Below are positions 16,430-24,101 of a stretch of 64,000 nucleotides of DNA, piece by piece. The notes under the pieces were generated by a model. That model was given only the letters and a program-made list of their open reading frames with translations. It was not told where the DNA came from and did no database searches. Source of the DNA: Clostridiales bacterium (GTDB taxonomy: Bacteria > Bacillota > Clostridia > Oscillospirales > Oscillospiraceae); the NCBI GenBank assembly GCA_012719035.1, contig JAAYBD010000016.1, positions 1 through 64,000 of the forward strand, read 5' to 3'. The translations under genes and the position numbers were made by a program. The stretch's first letter is position 1. The number at the start of each line of letters is the position of its first letter.

Positions 16430-17545
16430 ATGAGTTACGAAAAATTATTCGAGAACAACATTTCAAGCGAATCCGTAAAAGCTTGGAAAGCATCCGGCAA
16501 AAAGGCAATTGGATATGTTTGCTGTCACGTTCCCACGGAGATTTTGATTGCAGCCGACATTATGCCCGTACGCCTCAGAGCTACCAACTGTGTTGACAGC
16601 AGCGATGCAGAAGCATGGATGTCAAGCTTTAGCTGCAGCTTTGCGAGATCCATTCTCCAATACCTGATGAACGGTACATATGAGCTTGACGGTCTTGTTC
16701 AGTCCGACGGCTGCATGATGGCTACCCGTATCCTCGACAACTGGGAGCACATTTCCAAGAAAAACGGAAAAGAGCAGTTTGTCTATCAGGTAGGCGCTCC
16801 CCGCATTACCAATGATACAACCATTGCTTACTACAAATCAGAGCTTCAGGATCTTGCTGACAAGCTTGGCGCATTCTCCGGTACGAAAGTTACGGATGAT
16901 GCTCTTAAGGCTGCTATTGCAAAGACCAATGAAATCCGTGATCTTATCGATCAGGTCTATGATCTTCGCAGGGAAGCTAAGGTTTCCGGCACCGAGGCGC
17001 TCAACATCACACTGGCACACTGCGATTATACGGTTGATGAATATATCGCACTTCTCAAAGAGTTCCTTGCTGACGCTAAGAACCGCAAGCCCATTGAAGC
17101 ACGCGCACGCCTTATGATCATTGGCTCCGCTCTCGATAACCCCGAATATATCAAAGTTATCGAAGAGAAGGGCGGCCTTGTTGTTGCTGACGCTCTCTGC
17201 TTTGGCGCTAAGGCATTTGGTGATAAGATTGCTGTTGATGACGCCGACGTTATGGGTTCAATAGCAAAATACTACCTCACCCGCAACACCTGCCCCCGTT
17301 CTCTTGACAACCGTCCTGCAATCCACAAGGAAATCGTCGATGCTTGCAAGAAGTTCGACGTACAGGGCGTTATCTATGAAAAGATGCAGAACTGCGAATG
17401 CTGGGGCGGCGAAGCTTACTACCTCGAACCCGACCTCAAAGCTGAAGGCATCCCCATGCTCCAGCTTGAGCGTGAAGAGCATATGGCTAACGCTGGACAG
17501 CTTGCTATCCGTGCAGAAGCTTTCATTGAAATGTTAGATAAGTAA
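16430..17545 (+). CDS. 2-hydroxyacyl-CoA dehydratase / benzoyl-CoA reductase family, small subunit, copy 2
   Basis: A 371-residue close paralogue of the gene at 11409, colinear nearly end to end. It keeps GYVCCHVP (C31, C32), SSFSCSFARS (C69), SDGCMMA (C95) and NCECWGGEAYYLEPDLKAEG. One residue is missing near position 88 and the central helix region (about 125-190) is the most diverged part. The same leader block (TTGAAATTATT, then AAAGGAGGAGACAC before the ATG) precedes both copies, so duplication included the translation start region. It probably reads from the sigma-54 promoter of the activase operon or from an unrecognised local one. Confidence 0.9.
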   Translation: MSYEKLFENNISSESVKAWKASGKKAIGYVCCHVPTEILIAADIMPVRLRATNCVDSSDAEAWMSSFSCSFARSILQYLMNGTYELDGLVQSDGCMMATRILDNWEHISKKNGKEQFVYQVGAPRITNDTTIAYYKSELQDLADKLGAFSGTKVTDDALKAAIAKTNEIRDLIDQVYDLRREAKVSGTEALNITLAHCDYTVDEYIALLKEFLADAKNRKPIEARARLMIIGSALDNPEYIKVIEEKGGLVVADALCFGAKAFGDKIAVDDADVMGSIAKYYLTRNTCPRSLDNRPAIHKEIVDACKKFDVQGVIYEKMQNCECWGGEAYYLEPDLKAEGIPMLQLEREEHMANAGQLAIRAEAFIEMLDK

Positions 17546-17561
17546 GAAGGAGGACAATACT

Positions 17562-18884
17562 ATGGCAAAAGCACCTACTCAGAACTTTGACCCCACGAAG
17601 CCGGTTAACATGATAGAGCTGACCTGTGACCAGGTTGACAGCATTTATCAGCATATGCTCACCAAAGGTATGCCCGAAATCATGTGGACCGTTGACATCC
17701 AGAAATTCACATGGGAAGAAATCCGCGACGCTCAAAAGAACGGCAAGAAGCTTATCGCATTTGGCGGTCCTGTCCCCGTAACCATTATGCGTGCGTTTGA
17801 CTGCGTTCCCTTCTTCCTCGACACTATTCCCACCCGTATCGCTTCAATGGAAGACCTCTGCGGTCGTTACATAGACGAGACAGAGAAGTACGCTCCTACC
17901 AGCATGTGCGCCATTGATAAGGCACAGCTTGGTTGCGCACTGAAGGGCGAATTCGGCATAAAGATTGATGCATTCGTTCACGCAACCGTTCCCTGCGACT
18001 CCGCACGTATCGCATACCCCATGATGGAGCGCCTGTTTGACTGCCCCTGCTTCACATTTGACTGCCCCTTCCGTCATGACGATAAGGGCTATGCATATGT
18101 AGCAGACCAGATCGAAGCTTTCATTCCTTTCATGGAAGAGCTCACCGGACTTAAATGGGACGCAGATCGCTATGCAAAATTTGTTGAAATTTCCGAAGAG
18201 TCCAATAAGGCTTATTCGATACTCATGCAGCTTGCTGACCTCCGCAAGAAGGATCCCTGTGTCCTGCCCGGACGTATGCTCGTTCTGAACGAGATCATCG
18301 CTCCTTTGGCTGGTACTCCCGAGGTTACTGCAATGCTCCAGACCCAGCTTGAGATGGGCAATATGCTCGCCGACATGGGCATGACCGCGACAAAGTGCCC
18401 CGAGCAGCGCTATCGCGTCTGCCTTATGCAGAACATGTTGTGGTCCAACACCGGCATCATGGACTGGATGGAAAAGTGCTACGGCGCAATCACAGTTATG
18501 GACGGCTTCGGCTATCAGGACGGCGTTCTGTTTGAAGATATGAACAACTGGGAGAAGATGAAGCTCCAGCTTGCTAAGTCTATGCTCCTCGTTCCGATGA
18601 TCCACGGCGCAACCGGTCCGACCGAGTATTGGCTCAAGGTTATCGACAAGATGTATGATGAGTATAAAGTTAACGTCTCCATATTCATGGGTCACGTAGG
18701 CTGCAAGCACACATGGGCTTCCGGCAAGATCGTTACCGACATGATTCAGGAGAAGTATGGCATCCCCACTCTGTATGTCGACGTCGATGCTATCGACCCG
18801 CGCTACAAATCCAACGACGAACTCCGCGCTCAGATTGGCGAGTATATGGAAAGCGTTGTCGGCGCAGAGAATTTCTGCAAGTAA
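17562..18884 (+). CDS. 2-hydroxyacyl-CoA dehydratase / benzoyl-CoA reductase family, large subunit, copy 2
   Basis: A 440-residue paralogue of the gene at 12556 and partner of the preceding small subunit. FGGPVPVTIMRAFDC, ATVPCDSARIAYPMMERLFDCP and MGHVGCKHTWASG are conserved, but the CxxC of copy 1 (CGLC) is replaced by CAID with an extra Cys shortly after (LGCAL). The cluster environment or a regulatory disulfide may therefore differ between copies. The codon use here is strongly biased to C-ending codons (TTC, GAC, ATC), as for highly expressed genes. The gap to the upstream subunit is 16 bp, with a GAAGGAGG ribosome-binding site. Confidence 0.9.
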   Translation: MAKAPTQNFDPTKPVNMIELTCDQVDSIYQHMLTKGMPEIMWTVDIQKFTWEEIRDAQKNGKKLIAFGGPVPVTIMRAFDCVPFFLDTIPTRIASMEDLCGRYIDETEKYAPTSMCAIDKAQLGCALKGEFGIKIDAFVHATVPCDSARIAYPMMERLFDCPCFTFDCPFRHDDKGYAYVADQIEAFIPFMEELTGLKWDADRYAKFVEISEESNKAYSILMQLADLRKKDPCVLPGRMLVLNEIIAPLAGTPEVTAMLQTQLEMGNMLADMGMTATKCPEQRYRVCLMQNMLWSNTGIMDWMEKCYGAITVMDGFGYQDGVLFEDMNNWEKMKLQLAKSMLLVPMIHGATGPTEYWLKVIDKMYDEYKVNVSIFMGHVGCKHTWASGKIVTDMIQEKYGIPTLYVDVDAIDPRYKSNDELRAQIGEYMESVVGAENFCK

Positions 18885-18895
18885 GTATTACGCAG

Positions 18896-18925
18896 CCACG
18901 ACCGTAGTATCTACTACGGTCGTGG
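18896..18925 (+). other. Perfect 14-bp hairpin without a T tract, between the dehydratase and CooC-like genes
   Basis: CCACGACCGTAGTA and TACTACGGTCGTGG are exact complements separated by two bases. No T run follows on either strand, so it is not a typical intrinsic terminator. It could stabilise the upstream transcript 3' end or be a dyad operator. Confidence 0.6.
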
Positions 18926-18976
18926 TCAAAGAACTATTCATATTATTCATATAGGAATAGGAAATGGAGGGACACA

Positions 18977-19741
18977 ATGGAAAAAATTAAATCTATTGCC
19001 GTAACTGGAAAAGGCGGAACAGGAAAAACTGTTGTTTCGACACTTCTTATCCGTTTGTTGGCAGAGCGCTTCCCCGGCAGAGTCCTTGCAATTGATGCTG
19101 ACTCAGCAATGAGCCTGTGCTACACGACCGGTTTGAAGGTTGATAAGACCGTTAGTAAGCTTCGCGATGAGCTTCTTGGAATGCGTCAGGCAAGAGATCA
19201 GCTTAGCAACGGCCCCACAAAGGATCTTATGCGCACCATATTGGCTCATGGAGATGGCTTTGATCTTCTGACAATGGGACGTCCGGAGGAGCCGGGCTGC
19301 TTCTGCGCCTGCAATGAACTCCTTCGTTTCGGTATCGACAGCCTCGCAGGTGATTATGACTATGTTGTTGTGGACGGAGAAGCGGGGCCCGAGCAGCTTA
19401 ACCGCCGCGTTATGAAGAGTGTTGACTGCCTGTTGGTTATGGCTGACATGTCTGCAAGAAGCCTACAGACAGCGGCAGGCATTCTTGAAGTCGCAAAACC
19501 CGGCGAAAACAGCAATATCGATGTAAAGATGGCAGGACTTGTTCTTAACCGTGTTCGTAATGACCAGCCCAAGGAAGAGCTTCTCAAGAGAGTCGGACTT
19601 GAGGTTTTCGGCGAACTGCCCGAAGATGCAGAAGTCAATAAGTATGACCGTGACAATAGATCCCTTTTTGAGCTTCCCATGGACAGCGCTTGCCCCCAGG
19701 CTGTTCGCACAATTTTAAAGAAACTTATTCCCGAATTCTAA
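18977..19741 (+). CDS. CooC-like P-loop ATPase (metallocluster maturation family)
   Basis: A 254-residue MinD/SIMIBI-class ATPase of the CooC group (COG3640-type). CooC proteins load nickel into carbon monoxide dehydrogenase. Motifs: deviant Walker A GKGGTGKT (11-18), AIDADSA in switch I, and the EEPGCFCACNELLR segment, where CooC has its metal-binding CxC; here there are three cysteines, C108, C110 and C112. VVVDGEAGPEQLNRR follows. No CO dehydrogenase gene is in the window. Instead it stands between a radical dehydratase operon and a metal-sensing regulator, suggesting it services this enzyme system. GGAGGGACACA precedes the ATG. Confidence 0.8.
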   Translation: MEKIKSIAVTGKGGTGKTVVSTLLIRLLAERFPGRVLAIDADSAMSLCYTTGLKVDKTVSKLRDELLGMRQARDQLSNGPTKDLMRTILAHGDGFDLLTMGRPEEPGCFCACNELLRFGIDSLAGDYDYVVVDGEAGPEQLNRRVMKSVDCLLVMADMSARSLQTAAGILEVAKPGENSNIDVKMAGLVLNRVRNDQPKEELLKRVGLEVFGELPEDAEVNKYDRDNRSLFELPMDSACPQAVRTILKKLIPEF

Positions 19742-19766
19742 TTGGCATTTAAAAGGAGTGACCGCT

Positions 19767-20114
19767 ATGTGTAATGGAATGGAACACGACAAATACGGTA
19801 ACCATGTCCACCCTGATGGGACTACACACAGTCACGATCATAGTATTCCTCATGTCCACACGAATAAAAAGGCAGTGCTCGACCGTCTTGCAAAGGCAAG
19901 CGGACATCTGGAATCTGTTATTCGTATGATAGACAACGACAGAGACTGCGCCGAGGTGCTTGTTCAGCTTGCCGCAGTCAGGTCTGCTATAAACAATGCA
20001 GGTAAGGTTCTTTTGCAGGATCATATTGCAGAATGTATTACGGAATCTATACGTAATAACGATCAGCAGAAGATTTTGGAGCTTAACAAAGCCATTGAAC
20101 AGTTTATAAAGTAA
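19767..20114 (+). CDS. CsoR/RcnR/FrmR-family regulator with His-rich N-terminus
   Basis: A 115-residue all-helical DUF156 metal- or formaldehyde-sensing repressor. The core LDRLAKASGHLESVIRMI...RDC...VRSAIN...LLQDHIAEC retains C61, H86 and C90, equivalent to the Cys-His-Cys triad that binds Cu(I) in CsoR. The N-terminal extension holds eight histidines within the first 31 residues (NHVHPDG, HSHDHSIPHVH), unusual for CsoR and reminiscent of nickel-handling proteins. ATG 19767 is chosen because the GTG nine bases upstream lies inside the AAAAGGAG ribosome-binding site. It follows the CooC-like gene by 25 bp, and co-transcription is likely. Confidence 0.82.
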   Translation: MCNGMEHDKYGNHVHPDGTTHSHDHSIPHVHTNKKAVLDRLAKASGHLESVIRMIDNDRDCAEVLVQLAAVRSAINNAGKVLLQDHIAECITESIRNNDQQKILELNKAIEQFIK

Positions 20115-20144
20115 AGTGATTTAAATCAAAAACGAAAAAAATAT

Positions 20145-20208
20145 AGAGCCGATGCGTAACCTGTGCGCTATAGATTTACTATAGTGTACAAAGTAACACA
20201 TTGGCTCT
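20145..20208 (+). terminator. Long imperfect hairpin after the metal regulator
   Basis: About 29- and 30-base arms (AGAGCC... to ...GGCTCT) pair imperfectly around an ATTTA loop, followed by TTATGTTATTT. It is a probable transcription end for the dehydratase-associated operon. Confidence 0.55.
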
Positions 20209-20392
20209 TATGTTATTTATTAAAATAACAAAAAATTAACAATCTCATTGCTTTTTTAGTTTTTTGGTGTAAACTAAACAATGTTGTGGGTTAGATATAC
20301 CCGTAAAAATATATGCAATAATGCTAATATGTGAGAAGGAATATTAACATTATTGTATAAGAAGACATTGGTAAAGGAGTAAAAAAAGAAAA

Positions 20393-21796
20393 ATGGCAGA
20401 CTGGAAAAAACACTATCAAGACCATATGGTAAGCATCAACGAGGCGGCTCGTGCTATTAAACCCGGTGACAGAGTCTGGATGGGACAGGCTACACAAATT
20501 CCATATGCACTGCTTGATGAAATGCACGCGCATATGACAGAACCCGGGTATGACTATCACGATATATTCATTATCTACAACTGCGCGAATATGCCTTTCA
20601 ATATGCTTTTCGACCCGGAGACAAAGAAGCATTTCCGTATCTTCAGCTTCTTCAATCTTCCTCTTGAGCGTATGTCAATTGAAATGGGCATTGAGGAATC
20701 CTCCGGCTGTAACTATGACCAGCTCCTCATGGGACCCTTTGTATATGGCTGCAATACGCTTGCCCTTCAGGTGTGCCCGCCTGATGAGGATGGCTGGTGT
20801 AATGTCGGAGCATACGGTAAAGCTACAAACGACATTATCTGCAACAATCCGATTATAACAAAGAAAATTGCTTTCATCGACAAAACCGGTCAATTTGCTG
20901 TTAAGGGCGAGAAAAAGGATACGTCTATCCATATATCCGAGTTTGACTATATTTGTGAAAACGATACCGAGTTCAATGCGATTCCGGCAATGCCTCCCAC
21001 GGAATACGATAAGAAGATCGCTTCATACATCCTTCCCTACATCCACCCGGGCGATAAGGTTCAAATCGGCTTCGGCGGTCTGGGCGAAGAGATTCTTGCA
21101 CACCTGAAGACTATCGGAAACCTTGAGGTTTACTCAGAGGTTGCCTGTGACAATATGGCAGACCTGTGCCAGGAAGGTGTCCTTACTAAGATTGTGGCTT
21201 CAAGCCCCGGCGCATGCTCCGAAAAATTCTTTAATTTTGCGGTTACAGACCCAAGAGCAGAGTTTTTGCCTCAGTATAACTGCATTGATCCTCTCGGTGT
21301 TATTCCGCAGGAAAACCTTGTTGCTATCAACGCAACATTCATGATCGACCTTATAGGACAGGCATGCTCAGAAGCTCAGGGACTTAAACCCTACAGTGGT
21401 ACCGGCGGCTCCTTTGCATATCTTTACGGTGCAACCAGAGCCAAAAACGGCCGCAGCTTCCTGTGCCTGCGCTCCACTTATGTGGATCACGACGGCGTAA
21501 CGCACTCAAACATAGTTCCTTGGCTGCCTGAAGGCTCCATCGTTACCACTCCGAAAAACTTCGTCATGTATGTTGTAACGGAGTATGGTATTGCAGACAT
21601 TTTCCTCAAGACTCTCAAAGACCGCATCAAGGCTCTCATCCAGATAGCTCACCCCGACTTTAGAGCAGAGCTTAAAGAGAAGATTTGCACCACTCCCCTT
21701 ATTTGCGAAGAGGATTTTGAAAATCTCAGCAACTACAATCCTGAGAATGATCAGAAGGTGCTCACCGATCCCGACTTCAAGAGAGTCGTCCTTTAA
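20393..21796 (+). CDS. Class I CoA-transferase (acetyl-CoA hydrolase/4-hydroxybutyrate CoA-transferase family), paralogue 1
   Basis: A 467-residue CoA-transferase of the Cat2/AbfT/butyryl-CoA:acetate transferase group. It activates or releases a carboxylic acid by exchange with acetyl-CoA or another acyl-CoA. Motifs: KVQIGFGGLGEEIL (the GxGG loop), EVYSEVACD with probable catalytic Glu249, INATFMIDLIGQACSEAQG, SGTGGSFAYLYGA and the C-terminal IKALIQIAHPDFRAEL. AAAGGAG precedes the ATG by 10 nt. Two close paralogues follow (22203, 24102). All three start with the same DW-x2-(H/Y)Y-x2-H pattern. Each has its own downstream hairpin, so they are separate units. The location beside the dehydratase cluster suggests they supply its CoA ester. 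Confidence 0.87.
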   Translation: MADWKKHYQDHMVSINEAARAIKPGDRVWMGQATQIPYALLDEMHAHMTEPGYDYHDIFIIYNCANMPFNMLFDPETKKHFRIFSFFNLPLERMSIEMGIEESSGCNYDQLLMGPFVYGCNTLALQVCPPDEDGWCNVGAYGKATNDIICNNPIITKKIAFIDKTGQFAVKGEKKDTSIHISEFDYICENDTEFNAIPAMPPTEYDKKIASYILPYIHPGDKVQIGFGGLGEEILAHLKTIGNLEVYSEVACDNMADLCQEGVLTKIVASSPGACSEKFFNFAVTDPRAEFLPQYNCIDPLGVIPQENLVAINATFMIDLIGQACSEAQGLKPYSGTGGSFAYLYGATRAKNGRSFLCLRSTYVDHDGVTHSNIVPWLPEGSIVTTPKNFVMYVVTEYGIADIFLKTLKDRIKALIQIAHPDFRAELKEKICTTPLICEEDFENLSNYNPENDQKVLTDPDFKRVVL

Positions 21797-21834
21797 TTCC
21801 TGTTGTATTAATTTAAATAGTTATCTAAAAGCAG

Positions 21835-21865
21835 AACCGCGCAGTTATTTTACTGCGCGGTTTTT
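21835..21865 (+). terminator. Rho-independent terminator of CoA-transferase paralogue 1
   Basis: AACCGCGCAGT (21835-21845) pairs with ACTGCGCGGTT (21852-21862) around TATTTT and ends in five T residues. The rest of the 400-bp gap to the next gene shows no gene or clear promoter. Confidence 0.9.
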
Positions 21866-22202
21866 GCTAATAATTTTAGAGTTTTTGTAATTAACGGGAT
21901 AGATATTGAATGATTTTTGATGCTCATAAAAGCTGGATTATAAGGTTTTTTGGACCCCTCTGCCATCAGTAAAGGAAGCGATAAATTGATGACAGCAAAG
22001 TTCACTAAATTTATTCGCATACACTCTCATAATATGTACAAACATTTTGCCGCGCTAACGATAAGAATTGCATTTATCTCCGATTTGGTATAAACTTATA
22101 ACAGTCTGGATAGAGTGTGCGCAAGCGTATCTGTCAGAACATGGCAAATACGTCGCGCTCTTACTTCAAATTGACAGTAAAATTATGAGAAGGAGTTTTA
22201 CT

Positions 22203-23561
22203 ATGGCAGAGAAGAACCTAAACATCGACTGGAAGAAATATTACGAGGAGCATAAGGTTGATTTGGCAGGTTCTGCGAAAGCAGTTAAGCCTGGCGACTC
22301 ATTTTGGCTTGGGCAGGCTTCGACAATCCCCTATGCTTGGCTGGAAGAGCTTTATGCTCACATGGAAGATTATCATGATGTAACGCTGTTCTATAACGTC
22401 ATGAACCAACCTGCATCCATGGTTTTTGACACTGAAGCTAAAAAGCACTTTAAAATGATCAGTGCTTATTGTCTGCCTGTTGAACGTATGGCTATCGGGA
22501 TGAACACCATCGAGCCCGGCGGATGTACCTATGATACTCTCCAGTATGCCCCCTTTGAGTATGGCTGCAATGCTATTGCCATGCACGTTGCTCCCCCCGA
22601 TGAAAACGGCTACTGCAACGTCTGCGCTTACGGTGTTACAACTAACCAAATTATTTGTCTTGATCCCCGCGTAACCAAAAGAATTTGCTTTATTGACCGC
22701 ACAGGTGTTTATCCGGTTCCCGGACCCTATGAGTCCCACTATCTGCACGTTACCCAGATGGACTACATATGTGAGCTCGACACTGAGCCCAGCTTCATTC
22801 CTTCCCCGCTGCCTACCGATGTCGATGAAAAGATCGCGGCTTTCATCATGCCCTATATCAACCCCGGTGACAAAGTTCAGATCGGCTTCGGCGGCCTGGG
22901 CGAAGAAATCCTCAGGAACCTCAGAAAAGCAGAGGGAACCTTCGAGGTATACTCCGAGGTCGCTTGCGATAATATGCAGGATTTGGTTGAAGAAGGCAAG
23001 ATTACAAAGATTGTTGCTTCCAGCCCCGGCTCCTGCTCCGAGAAATTCTTTAAGTTCATGCGTGACGATCCGCGTATTGAGTTGCGTCCGCAGCAGTACA
23101 TGATTGATCCTCTCGGCGTTATGCAACAGGAAAATATCGTTGCAATCAACGCTACTTTCATGGTTGACCTTCTCGGTCAGGCTTGCTCAGAGGCTCAAGG
23201 ACTTACCCCCTACAGCGGACCTGGTGGAAGTTTTGCTTATCTCTACGGCGCAATCCGCTCAAAGGGCGGCCGCAGTTTCCTCTGTCTGCGTTCTACATAT
23301 CTCGATAAAGACGGTGAACGCCACTCAAATATCGTTCCTTGGCTGCCCGAAGGCTCCATCGTTACAACACCTAAGGTATATGTAATGTATGTTGTTTCCG
23401 AATGGGGTATTGCAGATGTTTATCTTAAAACTTTAAAGGATCGTATTCGCGCCCTTATCAAGATTGCACATCCTGATTACAGGCAGGAGCTGAAAGGCAA
23501 GATCTGCACAACTCCGCTGATTAAGGAAGACGACTTCGAGGGATATGATATCTTTAACTAA
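22203..23561 (+). CDS. Class I CoA-transferase, paralogue 2
   Basis: A 452-residue close relative of the gene at 20393. It shows KVQIGFGGLGEEILRNL, FEVYSEVACD with probable catalytic Glu252, INATFMVDLLGQACSEAQGL, SGPGGSFAYLYGA and HPDYRQEL. ATG 22203 is used rather than an upstream TTG at 22068, because AGAAGGAG precedes it and the N-terminus then lines up with the paralogues (NIDWKKYYEEH). It lacks the 20-30-residue C-terminal tail of the other two. The substrate-facing residues after SGxGGSF are nearly identical to paralogue 1, so the substrates may overlap. Confidence 0.87.
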   Translation: MAEKNLNIDWKKYYEEHKVDLAGSAKAVKPGDSFWLGQASTIPYAWLEELYAHMEDYHDVTLFYNVMNQPASMVFDTEAKKHFKMISAYCLPVERMAIGMNTIEPGGCTYDTLQYAPFEYGCNAIAMHVAPPDENGYCNVCAYGVTTNQIICLDPRVTKRICFIDRTGVYPVPGPYESHYLHVTQMDYICELDTEPSFIPSPLPTDVDEKIAAFIMPYINPGDKVQIGFGGLGEEILRNLRKAEGTFEVYSEVACDNMQDLVEEGKITKIVASSPGSCSEKFFKFMRDDPRIELRPQQYMIDPLGVMQQENIVAINATFMVDLLGQACSEAQGLTPYSGPGGSFAYLYGAIRSKGGRSFLCLRSTYLDKDGERHSNIVPWLPEGSIVTTPKVYVMYVVSEWGIADVYLKTLKDRIRALIKIAHPDYRQELKGKICTTPLIKEDDFEGYDIFN

Positions 23562-23675
23562 CCCCCAACACGAATATGTTTGATTGATTTTTCCTACGCA
23601 CAGTTGTCAGTTTTTTAACGAAAAATTGCCATATTACTTTGTAAATCAGCATTAAATAATATCAACCGCACCCAT

Positions 23676-23728
23676 CACTCTCAGTGCGCGTATGCCGGAT
23701 CTCGGTATACGTGCATTGGGAGTGTTTT
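23676..23728 (+). terminator. Long fully paired terminator of CoA-transferase paralogue 2
   Basis: A 23-bp stem (23676-23698 with 23702-23724) around an ATC loop, followed by TTTT. Five of the pairs are G-U wobbles that pair only in the plus-strand RNA. The remaining 370 bp before the next gene is AT-rich with no gene seen. Confidence 0.85.
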
Positions 23729-24101
23729 ATATATATCCATAAATAATTAATTATAGATGAATAATAATTCAATTATACATCCCTGCTGTTTTCTAATCAT
23801 AGCGAAAATACGGTATAGATAAAAATAGCGTTTTCCCGATTTTATTTGATTTTGTCGTTATATTCGATAAAAAATGTTGGGTTAGTCAATAAATTCACAA
23901 TAACCTTGCTAAAATAATAACTTAACAAACTAATATTGATGCATTATTCGACATGAAAATGATGCGGTATAAATCGCAAAAACCTTTTATTTATTATTGC
24001 ATAAATTATCAAATTGATGTAGAATGAATTGGTTATATGTTAAGATTAGTTTGGGTATGGGAGTAAAAAAACATATTTTGGCAAAGGAGTTGTGTATTAA
24101 C

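Noticed and set aside
11409..18884. Calling the cluster a benzoyl-CoA reductase outright
   Set aside because: Two activases and the ferredoxin fit, but no ring-cleavage or benzoate-CoA ligase genes are present, and the same families include simple dehydratases; the substrate is left open.
22142..22157. GG-N10-GC match (TGGCAA-N5-TCGCG) before CoA-transferase paralogue 2
   Set aside because: The -12 element departs from TTGC and no enhancer-like repeat lies upstream; chance match.
24079..24094. TTGGCAAAGGAGTTGTG as a -24/-12 element before CoA-transferase paralogue 3
   Set aside because: It is the ribosome-binding site itself (AAAGGAG), too close to the start codon, and the -12 GC is missing.
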